Part shown: piece by piece, positions 1 through 10,689 of the stretch | Layout: every line of letters starts with the position of its first letter | Position numbering within the stretch: the stretch's first letter is position 1 | Assembly: GCA_029834535.1 (NCBI GenBank) | Contig: JAQMWT010000074.1 | Location: 124,001-188,000, forward strand | DNA: 64,000 bases | DNA from: Chrysophaeum taylorii | Taxonomy: Eukaryota; Sar; Pelagophyceae; Pelagomonadales; Pelagomonadaceae | Direction of reading: 5' to 3' | The notes under the pieces: model-generated | What the model saw: the letters and a program-made list of their open reading frames with translations, nothing else | Database searches by the model: none | What the model was told of the DNA's origin: nothing | Program-made: the position numbers and the translations under genes

Positions 1-1240
1 TCGAGAATGTGCGGCATCTTTCGTCGAAGATGAGGAGACCAGGTTCGTGGATGATTTGTCCGCAAAAAGAACATATTAGAAATGATCGATACCTTTCGGT
101 TCGCATCGCCATCGCGCGAAAAACGCCTCTAACATTTCGCGAGCATGGCATGGAAACTACGTTGCGAGCCGCGCAACATATTGCCCAACCATTCGTCCTC
201 GTCGTTCTCCTCCTTATCATCGTCCGTCGACTCAAAGCGCCAGGAACATGACACCCTTTGAAGAATGTTGGGCGATTCGCTCGAAAGCCGTCACGGTACT
301 TAGCATCATCTTGAATCCGGTTTTTTTTGAAGGAGGCGCGCGGCTGGGCAACGCCCCGCGCACCAACCAACCAACCAATCAGTCGTCGGAAGTTTTTATC
401 GACGATTCGGTCGTTGGATCCGCATCTTCGACTCGCGCGGCGTTCCTCGAGGTCGAGGCGCTGCGCCCTCTCGATGCCTGGCCTCCGTCTCCTCCGCGTA
501 CTCCGCGCGGCCGAGAAGAGCGGCCGCGACGACGGCAGCCCGACGCCAATATCGTCGAGATATCCTGCTCTTCGCATCACCTTATGCCTCGGTGTCGGAG
601 ACACTCTTCTGACGCTTCAAGCCATAATTATACGCGAAAAGAAGACGCTGTCGAGCTGAAAGAGCGCCGGACACGCTCTTTCGACATCCTGGAGAACGAA
701 CGAACGAACGAACGAACGAACGAACGAACGAACGAACGAACGAACGAACGAACGAACGAACGAACGAACGAACGAACATCACATCCCGGTGCAGTAATCG
801 AGGGAGCCGAACGAACTCGCAACAATCTCCCGCACCACGCTTCGTCCTCTCGTCGTCGGCCGAGGTAGGTCGTCGACGGAGCGCATGGTCTGCCCGTTCT
901 CGAAGGTGCTGCGGACGCAGGCCCGGCCTCAGGCTTGGATTACCGGCCTTGGTTTCCGGATTCTCGCCCATGCCCGTTAAAAAACAATAGCGTCGTCGCC
1001 TCGCGCGCGGGCTCAACGCCTGGGGGTCGCAAGAAGAAAGTGACCGAGGCGTGGGGCCCCAGCGAAGAAGGCGCGCGCGGCCGCGGCGGGTTCACTTCCA
1101 TTGAAACTCGGTAGCCCCGCAGCAGCAGCAGCTCTATAGTAGTAGTAGTAAAGGCGCAGCAGGTCTCAAACCCGCGCTTGTGGTATCCCCCCCCCCACCC
1201 CCGAACCAAGCAACGGTCTTGATCATTCAATCAAAATCGC
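1..1240. other. Upstream intergenic stretch, no confident gene
   Basis: Several short frames overlap here on both strands, but none resembles a known family and none dominates. The minus strand at 100-250 reads as an acidic Asp/Glu-rich peptide similar in style to decayed transposon frames elsewhere in the window, so it may be the edge of an old element. A tetranucleotide repeat occupies 694-777 and a run of C lies just before 1203. The last 100-200 bases presumably hold the ftsZ promoter and 5' UTR, but no motif is recognisable. Confidence 0.5.
694..777. repeat. AACG tetranucleotide microsatellite
   Basis: About 20 perfect tandem copies of a 4-bp unit (aacg). The array is open in several frames, and on the minus strand it would encode a Val-Arg-Ser-Phe polypeptide, which explains the spurious open frames here. 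The same unit recurs as a shorter array near 45303-45340. Confidence 0.95.
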
Positions 1241-1244
1241 GGCG

Positions 1245-2414
1245 ATGCTATGGTGGCGCGCCTTCGCCTTCTTGTTCTTGTTCTTCTCGTTGTTGACCGC
1301 CGAGGGGATTAAAGTGGGCGGCGGCGGCGGAAGCGTGACGAACGAGCTTCGACCCTGCGAGATCCGCGTTATCGGGGTGGGGGGCGGCGGGGGGAACGCT
1401 ATCAACCGCATGCTGGACAGCGATGTCCGAGGGGTTTCGTTCTGGTGTGTCAACACCGACGCTCAGGCTCTGGCGAGCTCGAGGTGCTCGAACAGGCTGC
1501 ATATCGGGCGCGATTTGACGAGGGGATTGGGGGCGGGCGGGGATCCGTCGGTTGGAAGAGAAGCGGCTTTGGAATCGACGAAGGATGTCACGCGGATGGT
1601 CGCGGGGGCGGACATGGTCTTCGTGACCGCGGGGATGGGCGGGGGGACGGGGTCCGGGGCCGCGCCCGTGGTCGCCGCAGCCGCAAAAGCGTCCGGCGCT
1701 TTGACGGTTGGCGTGGTGACGAAGCCGTTCGCGTTCGAAGGCAGGAGAAGAATGAAGCAAGCAATTTCGGGGATAGAAGCGCTGCAGGACGAATGCGACA
1801 CCATCATCGTCATCTCGAACGACAAGTTGCTGTCGATCGTGCCGGCGAATACCCCCGTCACCGAGGCGTTTTTGGTCGCCGACGATATCCTCCGCCAAGG
1901 GATAATCGGGATATCGGAGATCATCGTCAAGCCGGGGTTGATCAACGTTGATTTCGCGGACGTCAAGGCGGTGATGCAGGATGCGGGCAGCGCGTTGATG
2001 GGGATCGGGACGGGACGCGGTCCGAACCGCGCCGTAGACGCGGCGGTGGCTGCGATTTCGAGCCCGCTGTTGGACTTTCCGGTTTTGAACGCCAAAGGTA
2101 TAGTGTTTAATATCGTGGGGGGGCCGGGCTTTTCGATCCAAGAGGTCCAAAAAGCCTCCACCGTCATCTACGAGAATGTCGACCCGGACGCGAATATCAT
2201 CTTCGGCGCGAGTATTCAGAAGGATATGGAAAACGAATTAAGCATCACGGTGCTGGCGACGGGAATCCAGCAGTCTGTCGAGGACGCGATCGCGCGAGCC
2301 GGCGGCGACATCGCCCCAATCCTGCCTCCGACCCCCACATCCGCCAAACCCCGAACCGCGAGTTCCTCGCTCCCCGGCTTCCTTCGACCCTCCTCCTCCT
2401 CCTCCTCCTCATGA
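1245..2414 (+). CDS. ftsZ: FtsZ, plastid-division tubulin homologue
   Basis: The 389-residue product is a full-length FtsZ, the GTPase that forms the contractile ring inside plastids. Residues 1-20 are a hydrophobic signal peptide (MLWWRAF, then Leu/Phe-rich, ending TAEG), and the FtsZ core begins near residue 35. The Gly-rich nucleotide-binding segment GVGGGGGNA, the tubulin signature GGGTGSG in the GMGGGTGSGAAPV segment and the T7 synergy region NVDFADVK are all present. The C-terminus is Pro/Ser-rich and ends in poly-Ser, without an obvious conserved C-terminal FtsZ peptide. A signal peptide ahead of FtsZ fits import across secondary plastid membranes; a mitochondrial FtsZ is the less likely alternative. 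The ATG at 1245 is the only start that supplies this leader. No intron is apparent. The gene converges with the carboxypeptidase gene. Confidence 0.95.
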   Translation: MLWWRAFAFLFLFFSLLTAEGIKVGGGGGSVTNELRPCEIRVIGVGGGGGNAINRMLDSDVRGVSFWCVNTDAQALASSRCSNRLHIGRDLTRGLGAGGDPSVGREAALESTKDVTRMVAGADMVFVTAGMGGGTGSGAAPVVAAAAKASGALTVGVVTKPFAFEGRRRMKQAISGIEALQDECDTIIVISNDKLLSIVPANTPVTEAFLVADDILRQGIIGISEIIVKPGLINVDFADVKAVMQDAGSALMGIGTGRGPNRAVDAAVAAISSPLLDFPVLNAKGIVFNIVGGPGFSIQEVQKASTVIYENVDPDANIIFGASIQKDMENELSITVLATGIQQSVEDAIARAGGDIAPILPPTPTSAKPRTASSSLPGFLRPSSSSSSS

Positions 2415-2440
2415 CACCACGCGACGCGCGTTTATTGTTG

Positions 2441-3598
2441 TTATAGCTCACCCCGTACGAACCGCGTGATGAGGTCGAGGAGGGCGAGGGGTTGGTCCAT
2501 GGGGGCGAGGTGTCCGGCGGAGCTGATGACCACGTCGGCAAAAGACGAGATATTCTTAATCCAGCCGTATGGCCTCTTGGATTTTCCCAAAATCCGCCTC
2601 GGAGCTCGGAGGTACGAAGTATCCCCTTGAAGAAGAATGTCGCGAATCCACGCTTCGTTCGAAGTCGCGCCGTCCTTCCAGTCGAACTGGCCTTGATACA
2701 GGAGAACCGGGATGCCGCGGTCGACAAGTTTTTTGACGTCTTGCTTATAGCTCCGCATGACGTCGCCTTCGAGCGCCTCCTTCACCCCGTCGTCAGTGCC
2801 GAAAGTCTTTTTAACTCTAAGAATCTCCATCGTCGACGGGTCCAACAGAAATGCCACAACATCCGTATCGTTGTAGTTTCCGAATTTCCGAACGTCGTAC
2901 GGATTGACGTCCGAAGCTTTTTCCACAATATCTTCCATCGCGTCGCGGTGGCGTTTGGCGCGGACGAAGTCCCCACCAAGCGCCGCGGCCGACGCCTTCA
3001 AAGCCTCGACATTTGCTGCGGCGAGCGTTTTCTCGTCGATGAGGCCGAAATGGTACGCTTGACTCGGTTTCGTGAGCACTTGCGTCGCCGGGTCCGTAAA
3101 GCCGTCGCCAATCGAAACGCCTTCCGGGTGGTACGCCACGGCGAGCGGCGGAATGTAGTGACCACCGTAGGATTCGCCGCAGATGTGGGTCACATTAAAA
3201 TTCCGGAGGAATTGCATCAACATATCCGTAACTTGGGATTGCGAAGACGCGTATCCTCCGTAGCTCACCGAAAATCCCGTACCCACGGGCTGATCGACGT
3301 AGAGCATGTTGAATTCGTTGTTCCACGATAAATCCCGCGCCACGAGACTCCCGTTCTCGACTTTGTAGGGCCCGTGGAGCCGGAGGAGACCGTCTTCTAT
3401 AGAAGAAGCGCCGGGACCGCCCTGAAGCCACAGAAGCGTCGGAGCCTTCGGATCCCCGTTGCGCGCGGGAAAGTACCAGTAAAACAACTCCCCCGAGACA
3501 TTCTTGGTCCCCACGGGAACGTATCCCCACGTCCCGTTCCACTTCAAGGCGCCCGCCGTGCCGCCTATCATCATCATCATCGACAACACCCACTTCAT
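2441..3598 (-). CDS. Serine carboxypeptidase (peptidase family S10)
   Basis: A 385-residue secreted or vacuolar exopeptidase that removes C-terminal residues from peptides. Residues 1-17 form a signal peptide (MKWVLSMMMMIGGTAGA). The S10 catalytic triad is complete: Ser143 in GESYGGHY, Asp306 in QGQFDWKDG and His363 in SAGHLAPMDQP. The oxyanion segment GGPGASS lies at 60-66. The protein is shorter than plant and yeast carboxypeptidases (420-530 residues) and most resembles the compact CPVL-like branch. Several Asn-X-Ser/Thr sites fit passage through the ER. The start is the ATG at 3596-3598, the only one providing a signal peptide. The stop is 26 bp from the ftsZ stop, so the 3' UTRs of the two convergent genes must overlap or be extremely short. 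Confidence 0.93.
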   Translation of the reverse strand: MKWVLSMMMMIGGTAGALKWNGTWGYVPVGTKNVSGELFYWYFPARNGDPKAPTLLWLQGGPGASSIEDGLLRLHGPYKVENGSLVARDLSWNNEFNMLYVDQPVGTGFSVSYGGYASSQSQVTDMLMQFLRNFNVTHICGESYGGHYIPPLAVAYHPEGVSIGDGFTDPATQVLTKPSQAYHFGLIDEKTLAAANVEALKASAAALGGDFVRAKRHRDAMEDIVEKASDVNPYDVRKFGNYNDTDVVAFLLDPSTMEILRVKKTFGTDDGVKEALEGDVMRSYKQDVKKLVDRGIPVLLYQGQFDWKDGATSNEAWIRDILLQGDTSYLRAPRRILGKSKRPYGWIKNISSFADVVISSAGHLAPMDQPLALLDLITRFVRGEL

Positions 3599-3856
3599 TT
3601 TTTATTTTAGGGAAAAGTCAATTTTATTTCCAACCACCACCACCACCGTATATGTTGTTTGGTCACCGTAAGTAAACCCTCGACGCTCTTAAGAAGTTTG
3701 GTCACTTAAGTTTGGTCAATCCGTATCTTTTGGTTGACTAAACTTGTTGTACTTTTAGTAAGCAAACAAACATAAGGGTTGTTCGTTCACGGACAAAACA
3801 AGGGCCGCCGTGATCAAGCTTTCAGCGGTTCTGCATGTCGTCGCGCTGTGGTGACT

Positions 3857-4970
3857 CCGGAGCGTCCTTCGACTTCGAAACGAAGACAGTATCGATGCGG
3901 GTTTCGTCGTCGTCGCTCGGGTCGCGTGGTGGGAGGGAACACGCCGACGTCGGTTGACCACGACGCCGAGAAAGAAAACAAGAAGTCGCGTGCCCAGACG
4001 AAGGTAAACGACTATGAGAGATCGCCGAGTACGCTGTCGTCGCAGCTCAGAGCGCGCAAAAAATACAAGGGTAGTCCACTTTACTCGATCTAACCCCAAG
4101 ATGCCAAGTTCAGCATGCGTGCTCTCGAGGCCGACTTGCTGCAGCATCTGATGTTCGACACGGGCGGCAAGTTTTTAGGCGGCGCGTACAACAACATGGT
4201 CTACAGCGCGACAGCGCTGTCTTTGAAGTGCTATATGCAAGATGCAGCTTTTGTGTGCGTGCTGCTCGTTGTGATGTGCAAGTAGACAATACCGTCGCGT
4301 GTGTTGTAAAAGGCACGCCTGCTCTCGGAACCTTCGTGCCGACGACAAAAAAGATCCTGCTATCGCGCGAAGCACTTCTGCGAGGCCGTGTCGGTCCTCA
4401 TCAAGGGTTTTATGATGGAGGGCAAGTCAGGCGGCTCTTCTCGGCATGTGCGTTTGATAGACATCTGCAACAATGTCATCCGCTAAAGGCACGAGATGAC
4501 GAACCGGGATCGTTCGCTGCAGTCTGTCATAAACATCGAACTAATAAGGCGCATCCGGAAAATCTTGGGCGACGACGAAACAACGCGGTATCAGCGCTGT
4601 CTTGCGCACGCCTTGTTTGTGGATGTTGTTCTGCGAGTATTCGCGTGTTGACGCGTGGTCAAATTTTTGGAGGCATTCGATTTGGTGTGATCAAATTTCG
4701 AACAATCACATCACAATTGTCAAGACTCGTACTGATGTACTGATGATGACTGGGTTAGAATTACAGGGGTGGTGTCAGCGATCTTCTGAAGCGAGGCTGT
4801 CGACGTCTTGACATCCCTTCGCGCCGCAGCTTGTATTTGCCGACTTAAATTCTCGTACAGTGCTCGACGGTGCAGCAGCAGCTCCCGGGGAGATCTTGCG
4901 GCGGGGCGGGGTTGTCGAGATGCGCGAGGAGGAGGAGGAGGATGAGGAGGTGTTCACTTACGGTCGTGCG
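3857..4970 (+). pseudogene. R1 repeat, copy 1: decayed element ORF
   Basis: A coding-like stretch with many frame breaks. Stitched pieces match the minus-strand frames at 24775-25815, for example NTPTSVDHDAEKE near 3943-3980, CVVKGTPALGTFVPT near 4300-4345 and RGGVVEM followed by a run of acidic residues near 4902-4950. These shared peptide segments show that both copies descend from one protein-coding element. The protein family is not recognised. The copy lies inside the unit bounded by the AAGTTTGGTCA clusters, so it may be that element's own gene. Confidence 0.55.
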
Positions 4971-5689
4971 AGTTGTTTATGCTGGCGTAGCGGCACGTGC
5001 TCGCGTTGCCGTTTTCCCATGATCAAGCTGGACAGCTAACTACGGATCGGGTACGCGACGGTGAGGAACTCCTGAACGTGGTCCTGTACGGCCCCGCACA
5101 AGTGTGGGACTACAATCTTTGGTTGCTTCAGGGGGGTTGCTCGCGCAGTTTCTCGAGGTCCTCGAGTTTCGCGTTTTAACTCGACCCCGAGTCGATTATT
5201 ATCAAAGACGCGCTCCCTCTCGGAGAGATTTTTTTTGGGATGCAGAATGGGGTGATCCGTCTCACGCAGACCATGTAATAAGTCTGGTGTCCGATGTCTC
5301 TGCATGTTGCTGAAGAACGACGTGCGACCACGGCAACACCACCACCGTGGTGAGTCGCGGTTTGGGTGGCTTCTACGAACGATGGAAGGTACGAGAATGG
5401 GCCCAGCTTAAATACGCCAAGCCGTGGGGAAAATCTGCTCTCGAGGCCGCGCGTCGCTGCCCGCTCTCCTTGCGCGTATCGTCGCCGCGCTGTCTTAGGA
5501 TGGACCTCCTTCTAAGGCGGGCGGTCATGGGGGGGTGCCCATGCCCATGCCGCGCGTGTAACGCCACGGTAGATTCTGCGTGGCTGCAGCTCCTACCTCT
5601 CGTTTTTAAAGCATTATTTTCGCAAAACCAAAAGCACCGCTCCCGCGCCCCCTTGAAAAGCCTTCTTAAGTTTGATTTTAACAAGCCAA

Positions 5690-5932
5690 AGTTTGGTCAA
5701 TACTGTGGAAGTGTGAGGAGTAGTGATCAAACTTGTTGACCAAAATTACAAGGTTATTAATCAAACTTGGCGAGTCGATTGATCAAACTTAATGCAACTT
5801 CGGAGGAGTGGCCAAACTTAACTGATCAAACTTATATTGAAAGTGACCAAACGTGTGAATTTTTCCTTAAACATACATCAAAATCGAGCAAACTTGAAAT
5901 AAATTGACCAAACTTATTGACCAAACTTGACC
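5690..5932. repeat. Cluster of TGA(C/T)CAAACTT motifs
   Basis: About ten near-identical 11-bp motifs at irregular 15-35 bp spacing in an AT-rich stretch, nearly all in one orientation. Inverted counterparts occur at 3694-3719. This is read as one subterminal end of a DNA transposon. Confidence 0.75.
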
Positions 5933-5989
5933 GATCCGTAGTTTTTTTTTTAAAGCCTTATTAATAGCAGCGCAGACAGGCGAGCGAGG

Positions 5990-7560
5990 GACGCCGCATC
6001 GAAAGAGTTGCGCCCCTGGCTGCAGCCGCGCACTGTGCCGCCCATGGCCGGAGAGCAGCATGCGGGGGAGCATCAGCGACATCGGCACGCGAGCGCAATC
6101 CCAGGCCACGCAACCGATGATATTGGGTGAACGCAGGCAGCCAGCCACACTGGGCCCAGCGCCGCGCAATAAGAGTTCGAGGTCCCGCGGCGTCGAAACG
6201 GGCGAGGGCTCCACCGGAATCGTCCGGGTAGGCATTCTGAGAGAAGTAGTACGGAGGTTTCGTTGAATAGACTTGCACAATTTTCGACGGGGTGCCAACC
6301 AACCGCGATATCGTGATGCCTCGCTCCCCTATTGCCGCGGAGAGTTCGAAACGAACAGCCGTCCTCTCTACGCCACTCAACTACATCCTGGACGGAGGGC
6401 TCGTCCAAGACGCGAAGGGCCGGACGAGCCTGTCAAAAGCGTTGCGCACCTTTTGATCTCCTGGTGGCATATACGCCAGAGCTGCCAGCACAGCGTCGCG
6501 TGGGGGGCCAGCCAGCCAGGACGCCGCCATCGAGGAAGAAGCGCCTACAAAGCGGGCCGGTCGTCTGAAGCCTTTTTGCTCGGGGTAGGCGGCCATACGT
6601 AGCCAGGAAGGATGGCATGGCCTGGCGCCCGCCATTCTCTGAATAAAAGTAGGCCTCAGCAAGGCGCCCGAGCGACGCAAGGTTGCCACCTGCTGCGTAG
6701 CACCGCAGCGTTGTTCGATGAAGCAGCTCTCCTCATCATCGACCTTGATGATGGCAAAGTCGGGGCGTAGCTCCAACAAAGAGTGGCCAAAGATGATAAG
6801 TTGAGAGATCCCGCGAGGAACGCCAACGCCGCACGAGAATAGGATAGCAGCGTGAGGCAACATCGTCACGGATATTTGTAACGCGAAAGTACAGCCAGTG
6901 GCCCTCGTAAAAGGGCGCGCGCGTTCGGCTCCGGGGGACTCGAGGGGCTTCTTCGAGAGCGGCACCACGAGGTTGATACCCACCCACGCGGCAGTAGTAC
7001 CAGGTCGGCAGCATACGCAGTCTCAATACGCGAGGCGTGACGCGCTGGGGACGCCAGGACGGAGAGGTGTTCATTCCGGAGCCCTGCGGGTCCAATCCCC
7101 GCATTCGGTGGCAAGCCGCAACAAACCGAGCACAATACGCAGCGCCGACATAGACGCATTGCGCCACGGGCTGCCATTTTGGCGACAACACGGACGTCGC
7201 TGGCGTTAGCAAACTAACAATGAGCGCGACGGCCTTTCCCAACTGACCGGCATGAATGAGGCTCATGACCCTGGTCAGATCACGAGGCGGCGGTGCATGC
7301 CGTTGTCCACGTCTCGGACGAAGCTGTCGAAGACATGCCCGACATTCCCACGCGTCAATGGGGGCCGAGACAGCCGCGCTCACCCCCGAACCGATCGGAA
7401 GAAGAGGAAATGTGTGACAGCCAGCCACTTGATGGCCCGCAAACGCTCCAAATCGTCGGCCGCGTCCTTCCATCACTACGTTACGTCGACCATCACCCGC
7501 GCCCAGCGTACTGCGACTAGCACGGCTTCACATTCGGCGGGAGGAGGAGGATATGGAGCT
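5990..7560 (-). pseudogene. Non-LTR retrotransposon fossil, copy 1
   Basis: Minus-strand frames, interrupted by several shifts and stops, carry a decayed reverse transcriptase. The pre-RT motif reads NAGIGPAGLRNEHLSVLA near 7065-7125. After LPTWYY comes a block resembling the finger/palm entry of LINE-type RTs: GVGVPRGISQLIIFGHSLL, then DFAIIKVDDEESCF, where the normal Asp-x-x-Asn-Ala-Phe-Asn catalytic block has eroded (about 6710-6850). The 6000-6400 part continues as a further degraded frame. The same pre-RT motif recurs in the fossil at 34380-35910. The call rests on motif order, not on an intact catalytic site. Confidence 0.55.
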
Positions 7561-8130
7561 GGTCCAGGTCGAGCTCGTCGTCGATAACCGACCAGGGATG
7601 CGCAAGATGATCCATACGGGCCTTGATGGGGGCGGCATATATGTCGCGCGAACCGCTGTCTGGGCTGGAGCAGCGGCGGTCCGCCGTGGCCGCAGCGCGC
7701 GCGACCGCGGAAATGTCTGCGGCGTCGGCCGCCGCCGCGGCGCGATCTCGCCGTGCCTCCGCCGCCTCCGCTGCGGCGGCCGCCGGCCGCAGCTCGAGCA
7801 TCTGCCAACAGGATCTGATCCGACTCCTCAAACAACAACCTCTTCTCAACTCGTGTTTCGCTTCCGTTCACGACGAGCAAACGAGCGCCCTACACCACAA
7901 GGTCATACCCGCCGAAATTGACGCCAGTTTATTAATGTCAGCTCGAACTTGAGACCACCATTTTGGTACAATCAAAGGCCAAAGCATCAAGCCTAAATTG
8001 AGGCCAGCACAATCGCACCAACAGCTCGCTGCTACAGTGGCCTGCGCATTCCAACGCTCTTGTGGCGGATGCACAACTCAACGCGCGGTCGACCGAAAAC
8101 GGAACCGTGACATCGCTCGCCGTCACGCAG
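7560..8130. other. Ala-rich low-complexity stretch
   Basis: Both strands remain open through 7620-7900, encoding an Ala/Ser/Arg-rich repeat on the plus strand and an Arg/Gly-rich one on the minus strand. This could be the upstream N-terminal part of the neighbouring minus-strand retrotransposon fossil. No domain is recognisable and no start codon is favoured. Confidence 0.3.
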
Positions 8131-8148
8131 CATCATCTGATGTAACAC

Positions 8149-8242
8149 TTGTTGTTTCTTCTACATCTGATGAGCTTGCTGACCACTTGTTGCTTCTTCT
8201 ACACTTGTTGTTTCTTCTACATCTGATGAGCTTGCTGAACAC
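8149..8242. repeat. Tandem duplication of a roughly 35-bp unit
   Basis: A segment beginning CTTGTTGTTTCTTC and ending GAGCTTGCTGA appears at about 8149-8183 and again at about 8206-8240. The intervening spacer is itself a partial copy (CTTGTTGCTTCTTCTAC). Confidence 0.8.
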
Positions 8243-8379
8243 CGACCGACCTGCTTCATTTTCCGGAACGATCACGACTAGGCCTCAACACTCATCTTCG
8301 AGCGACAACATTTCAGGCAGCGCCTTAACGCCTCATACCAACTCCGAAAAGTCTCGCGACGCTAACGTCTTCATTTGGC

Positions 8380-10240
8380 TTGCTCAGTACCACCTTCGAC
8401 TTTGATGACACAGGAGCAAATATCCGGGGTCTCTCGCCTGCTGTTCTGGGTGTGTTTTCCAAGACGCCTCGTCGCGTGGACACCATAATGATGTTGCTTT
8501 TTCAACGTGCACTTCGAACAGACGCGAATTCTTCTTAGCTGCTGCTGCATCCACCTCGAGGTATTTTATACGCGTAGACGACCTCTCCCACGCGACAAGC
8601 ATCTCGCATGATTCATGACTGCTGCAAAGTCGCGCTTCGCTTCTCGCGTTTGTTGACGAGAGGATGGTGGACGATGAAGCGCATATATCCTCCTGGGATT
8701 ATTAGACGTCGATTCCTCGCCGGCTTTACAATGCGGTCATCATCATAGTCATGCTGCGCAACAAAAGACACGGCTTCCCGAAAACGTTGCATTGAAATTC
8801 GACTGCTCGAAGTCACCGCGCGCTTAGGATCTCTCCGGCAGGCGCGATGATGAAAGTCGAGCTTGATTGTAGAGCAGCAATAATGTTCCTCGACGACGCG
8901 ATTTCGGTAGGGACATCATACGTCCCCACCAAACGGCATTGACCTTGCGCATCCAATCGATGTCTGTCGCTGCTCGGCCATAGATACAGTGTGCAACCGC
9001 AAGCGACCTTTACGGCCGCGAATATCAGGATGCAGCCAGGTGACATTTGGATGTCCAGCGTTGTTTAAGGATGACGAGCGGGTACGGATAGGCAGCCAAT
9101 TGAAAACGACTGCTGGTTTAGTATCTTTCGGAAGATATAATAATACTTTTCGTAGTAGGGCAAGTCGAGCGATGAGTAGTAAACGTCCTTCTTCTTCAAG
9201 GTCTGGTGCGAACAAGAGATCCTTTTCTCGCGAGTCGTTTGTGGAGAAAGTATCTGCGCAAAGAAGTAAGTCCGCGGTTGCAAACCAAACGGGAATGGCT
9301 GCGGACGTCCGCAAAGCCAGGTGTGAAGCGCCGGCGCAGCGGTCACAGGAGATGCGGATCTCCCACGATGGTGAGGTTGCGGGTAACGAACATATTATCC
9401 GTCATTGACATGGCTCGGTACGTTTGATGCCGCCGGCGAGGAGAAGCCGGGCTCGGGACAGCCGAGTCGAAGCTCGTCAAGCCGAAAACTCCATAATAAC
9501 TTGTGGCAGGCAGAATTCAACTGCTGCTTCATTCTATAGGGGTTTCCAAAAAACTGGGAATCGAAGGAGGAGAAGTCTAGATGTCAATGGACTTGTTCTG
9601 TTGGTTGATGAATTCCGGGAGATGATGACTCTGCGTCTGAAAGACGGTTTTGAAGATCAGTCGCTTCTTTTTTCACCGGAGGCATATTTTTTTCGGGATC
9701 GAGCGCCGACGAATGCGGAGCCATGCGCGTCTCTATTGCGAGCTCTCGAAGCAATCATCGAGGGCCTGGAGTCGGCGTCGGCAGTTCCAAGTTCACGTCT
9801 GCCTCCTCGAAGGTTGCCTCGTCGGTGTCGAACTCCAAGGGTATTACTTTCCGAATGTCTCGGCGTTGCATTCTGCGCGCAGAATATAAATGCAACGTCC
9901 AAGTCAGAAAAACGTCTCTCTGAATTGCACTTCTTCTTGACATCCTCTTCGTACGACAACCAACAGTATCTTCTCCAGCATCGACTCGAGATAACGTGGG
10001 AACACGTACTTGGTCCACTCCACGCCTTTCGACGGAGCAAGGGCTGCGTGTACATGACTGCGGTCCGACTTCAACAGCTACCATCCCGAGTCCACGTCGT
10101 CGGGCTCTCAGATCGTTGCTATCGTGCTGCAAAAACGTGCTCGCGGACACTCTACGCGCATCCGAGGCGTGCCCGCATCCATGTGTAACCCGCATCCGCG
10201 GCGTGTCCGCATCTGCACGTGTCCGCATCCGCGACATGTC
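8380..10240. other. Decayed open frames, family unknown
   Basis: Overlapping frames exist on both strands. On the plus strand a 254-codon frame (9424-10188) is open. On the minus strand, pieces such as the one containing LDLPYYEKYYYIFRKIL (about 9115-9165) look protein-like but are broken by stops and shifts. I could not decide which strand was coding. A mobile-element ORF is the likeliest origin given the neighbours, but no transposase motif can be pointed to. Confidence 0.3.
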
Positions 10241-10285
10241 CGCATCCGCGGCGTGTCCGCATCTGGGGCTGTCTGCATCTGCTAC
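10157..10285. repeat. Minisatellite of about 15-18 bp units
   Basis: Seven or eight imperfect tandem units of the form GTCCGCATCCGCGGC, with variants GCCCGCATCCATGT and GTCCGCATCTGCAC. The array keeps both strands open, so frames through it are not evidence for a gene. Confidence 0.85.
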
Positions 10286-10689
10286 GGAGCTGCGCCCGCA
10301 GCCGTATCCGCTGTTTTACCGCACTCGCGGGGCGTCCGTGCCTGCCGTCTAGCTGTATCTGCGTATGTCGGCGTCCAAGGCACACTTGCGCCTGCGGCTG
10401 CTCCGAGTCTGCAGGGTGTCAGCGGTTGCAGGGGAAAAGAGCCATGTTGGAGTTTATGCCGCCCTTGCCATGAAACACGTCCAATTACGTAACTGTGCCC
10501 CCGCCCGTTTGATCGGAAGTCTGTTTACATGCATAGTGCGCGATCGTGAAGCCCGCCGGGACCCGGGCGGGATGGGGAGCCAGGAAAGGCTCGACGGTAT
10601 TGGGCTTACGGCTCACGGCTGCTGTGAGGAGGACACGCAACATGCGGTGTGCGAACAGGAAGGAGGCGGCGGCAAGGGCAAGACATGGT

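Larger units (their letters stand above)
3650..5935. mobile_element. Candidate DNA transposon with inverted subterminal repeats
   Basis: The left edge carries forward copies of AAGTTTGGTCA (at 3694 and 3708, with a weaker one near 3655). The right edge (5690-5930) carries about ten inverted copies of the form TGACCAAACTT or TGATCAAACTT, two of them adjacent at 5904-5929. Clustered motifs inverted between two ends are typical of the subterminal transposase-binding sites of hAT- and MULE-like DNA transposons. The interior contains a broken open frame (repeat family R1, about 3860-4970) that also occurs, inverted and diverged, at 24775-25815. No transposase domain could be recognised, and target-site duplications are not clear. 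The superfamily is therefore unassigned and the exact termini are approximate. Confidence 0.5.

Noticed and set aside
248-868. 206-codon plus-strand frame and overlapping minus-strand frames
   Set aside because: Their length comes from the AACG microsatellite, which is open in several frames. No domain or signal is present.
1248-2167. Long minus-strand frames opposite ftsZ
   Set aside because: Shadow of the GC-rich ftsZ codons on the other strand. No recognisable protein.
8380-9430. Possible piggyBac-like transposase on the minus strand
   Set aside because: No DDD-type catalytic residues or C-terminal zinc-finger spacing could be traced through the broken frames.
10124-10492. Open frames across 10.1-10.5 kb
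   Set aside because: Driven by the CCGCATCCG minisatellite.
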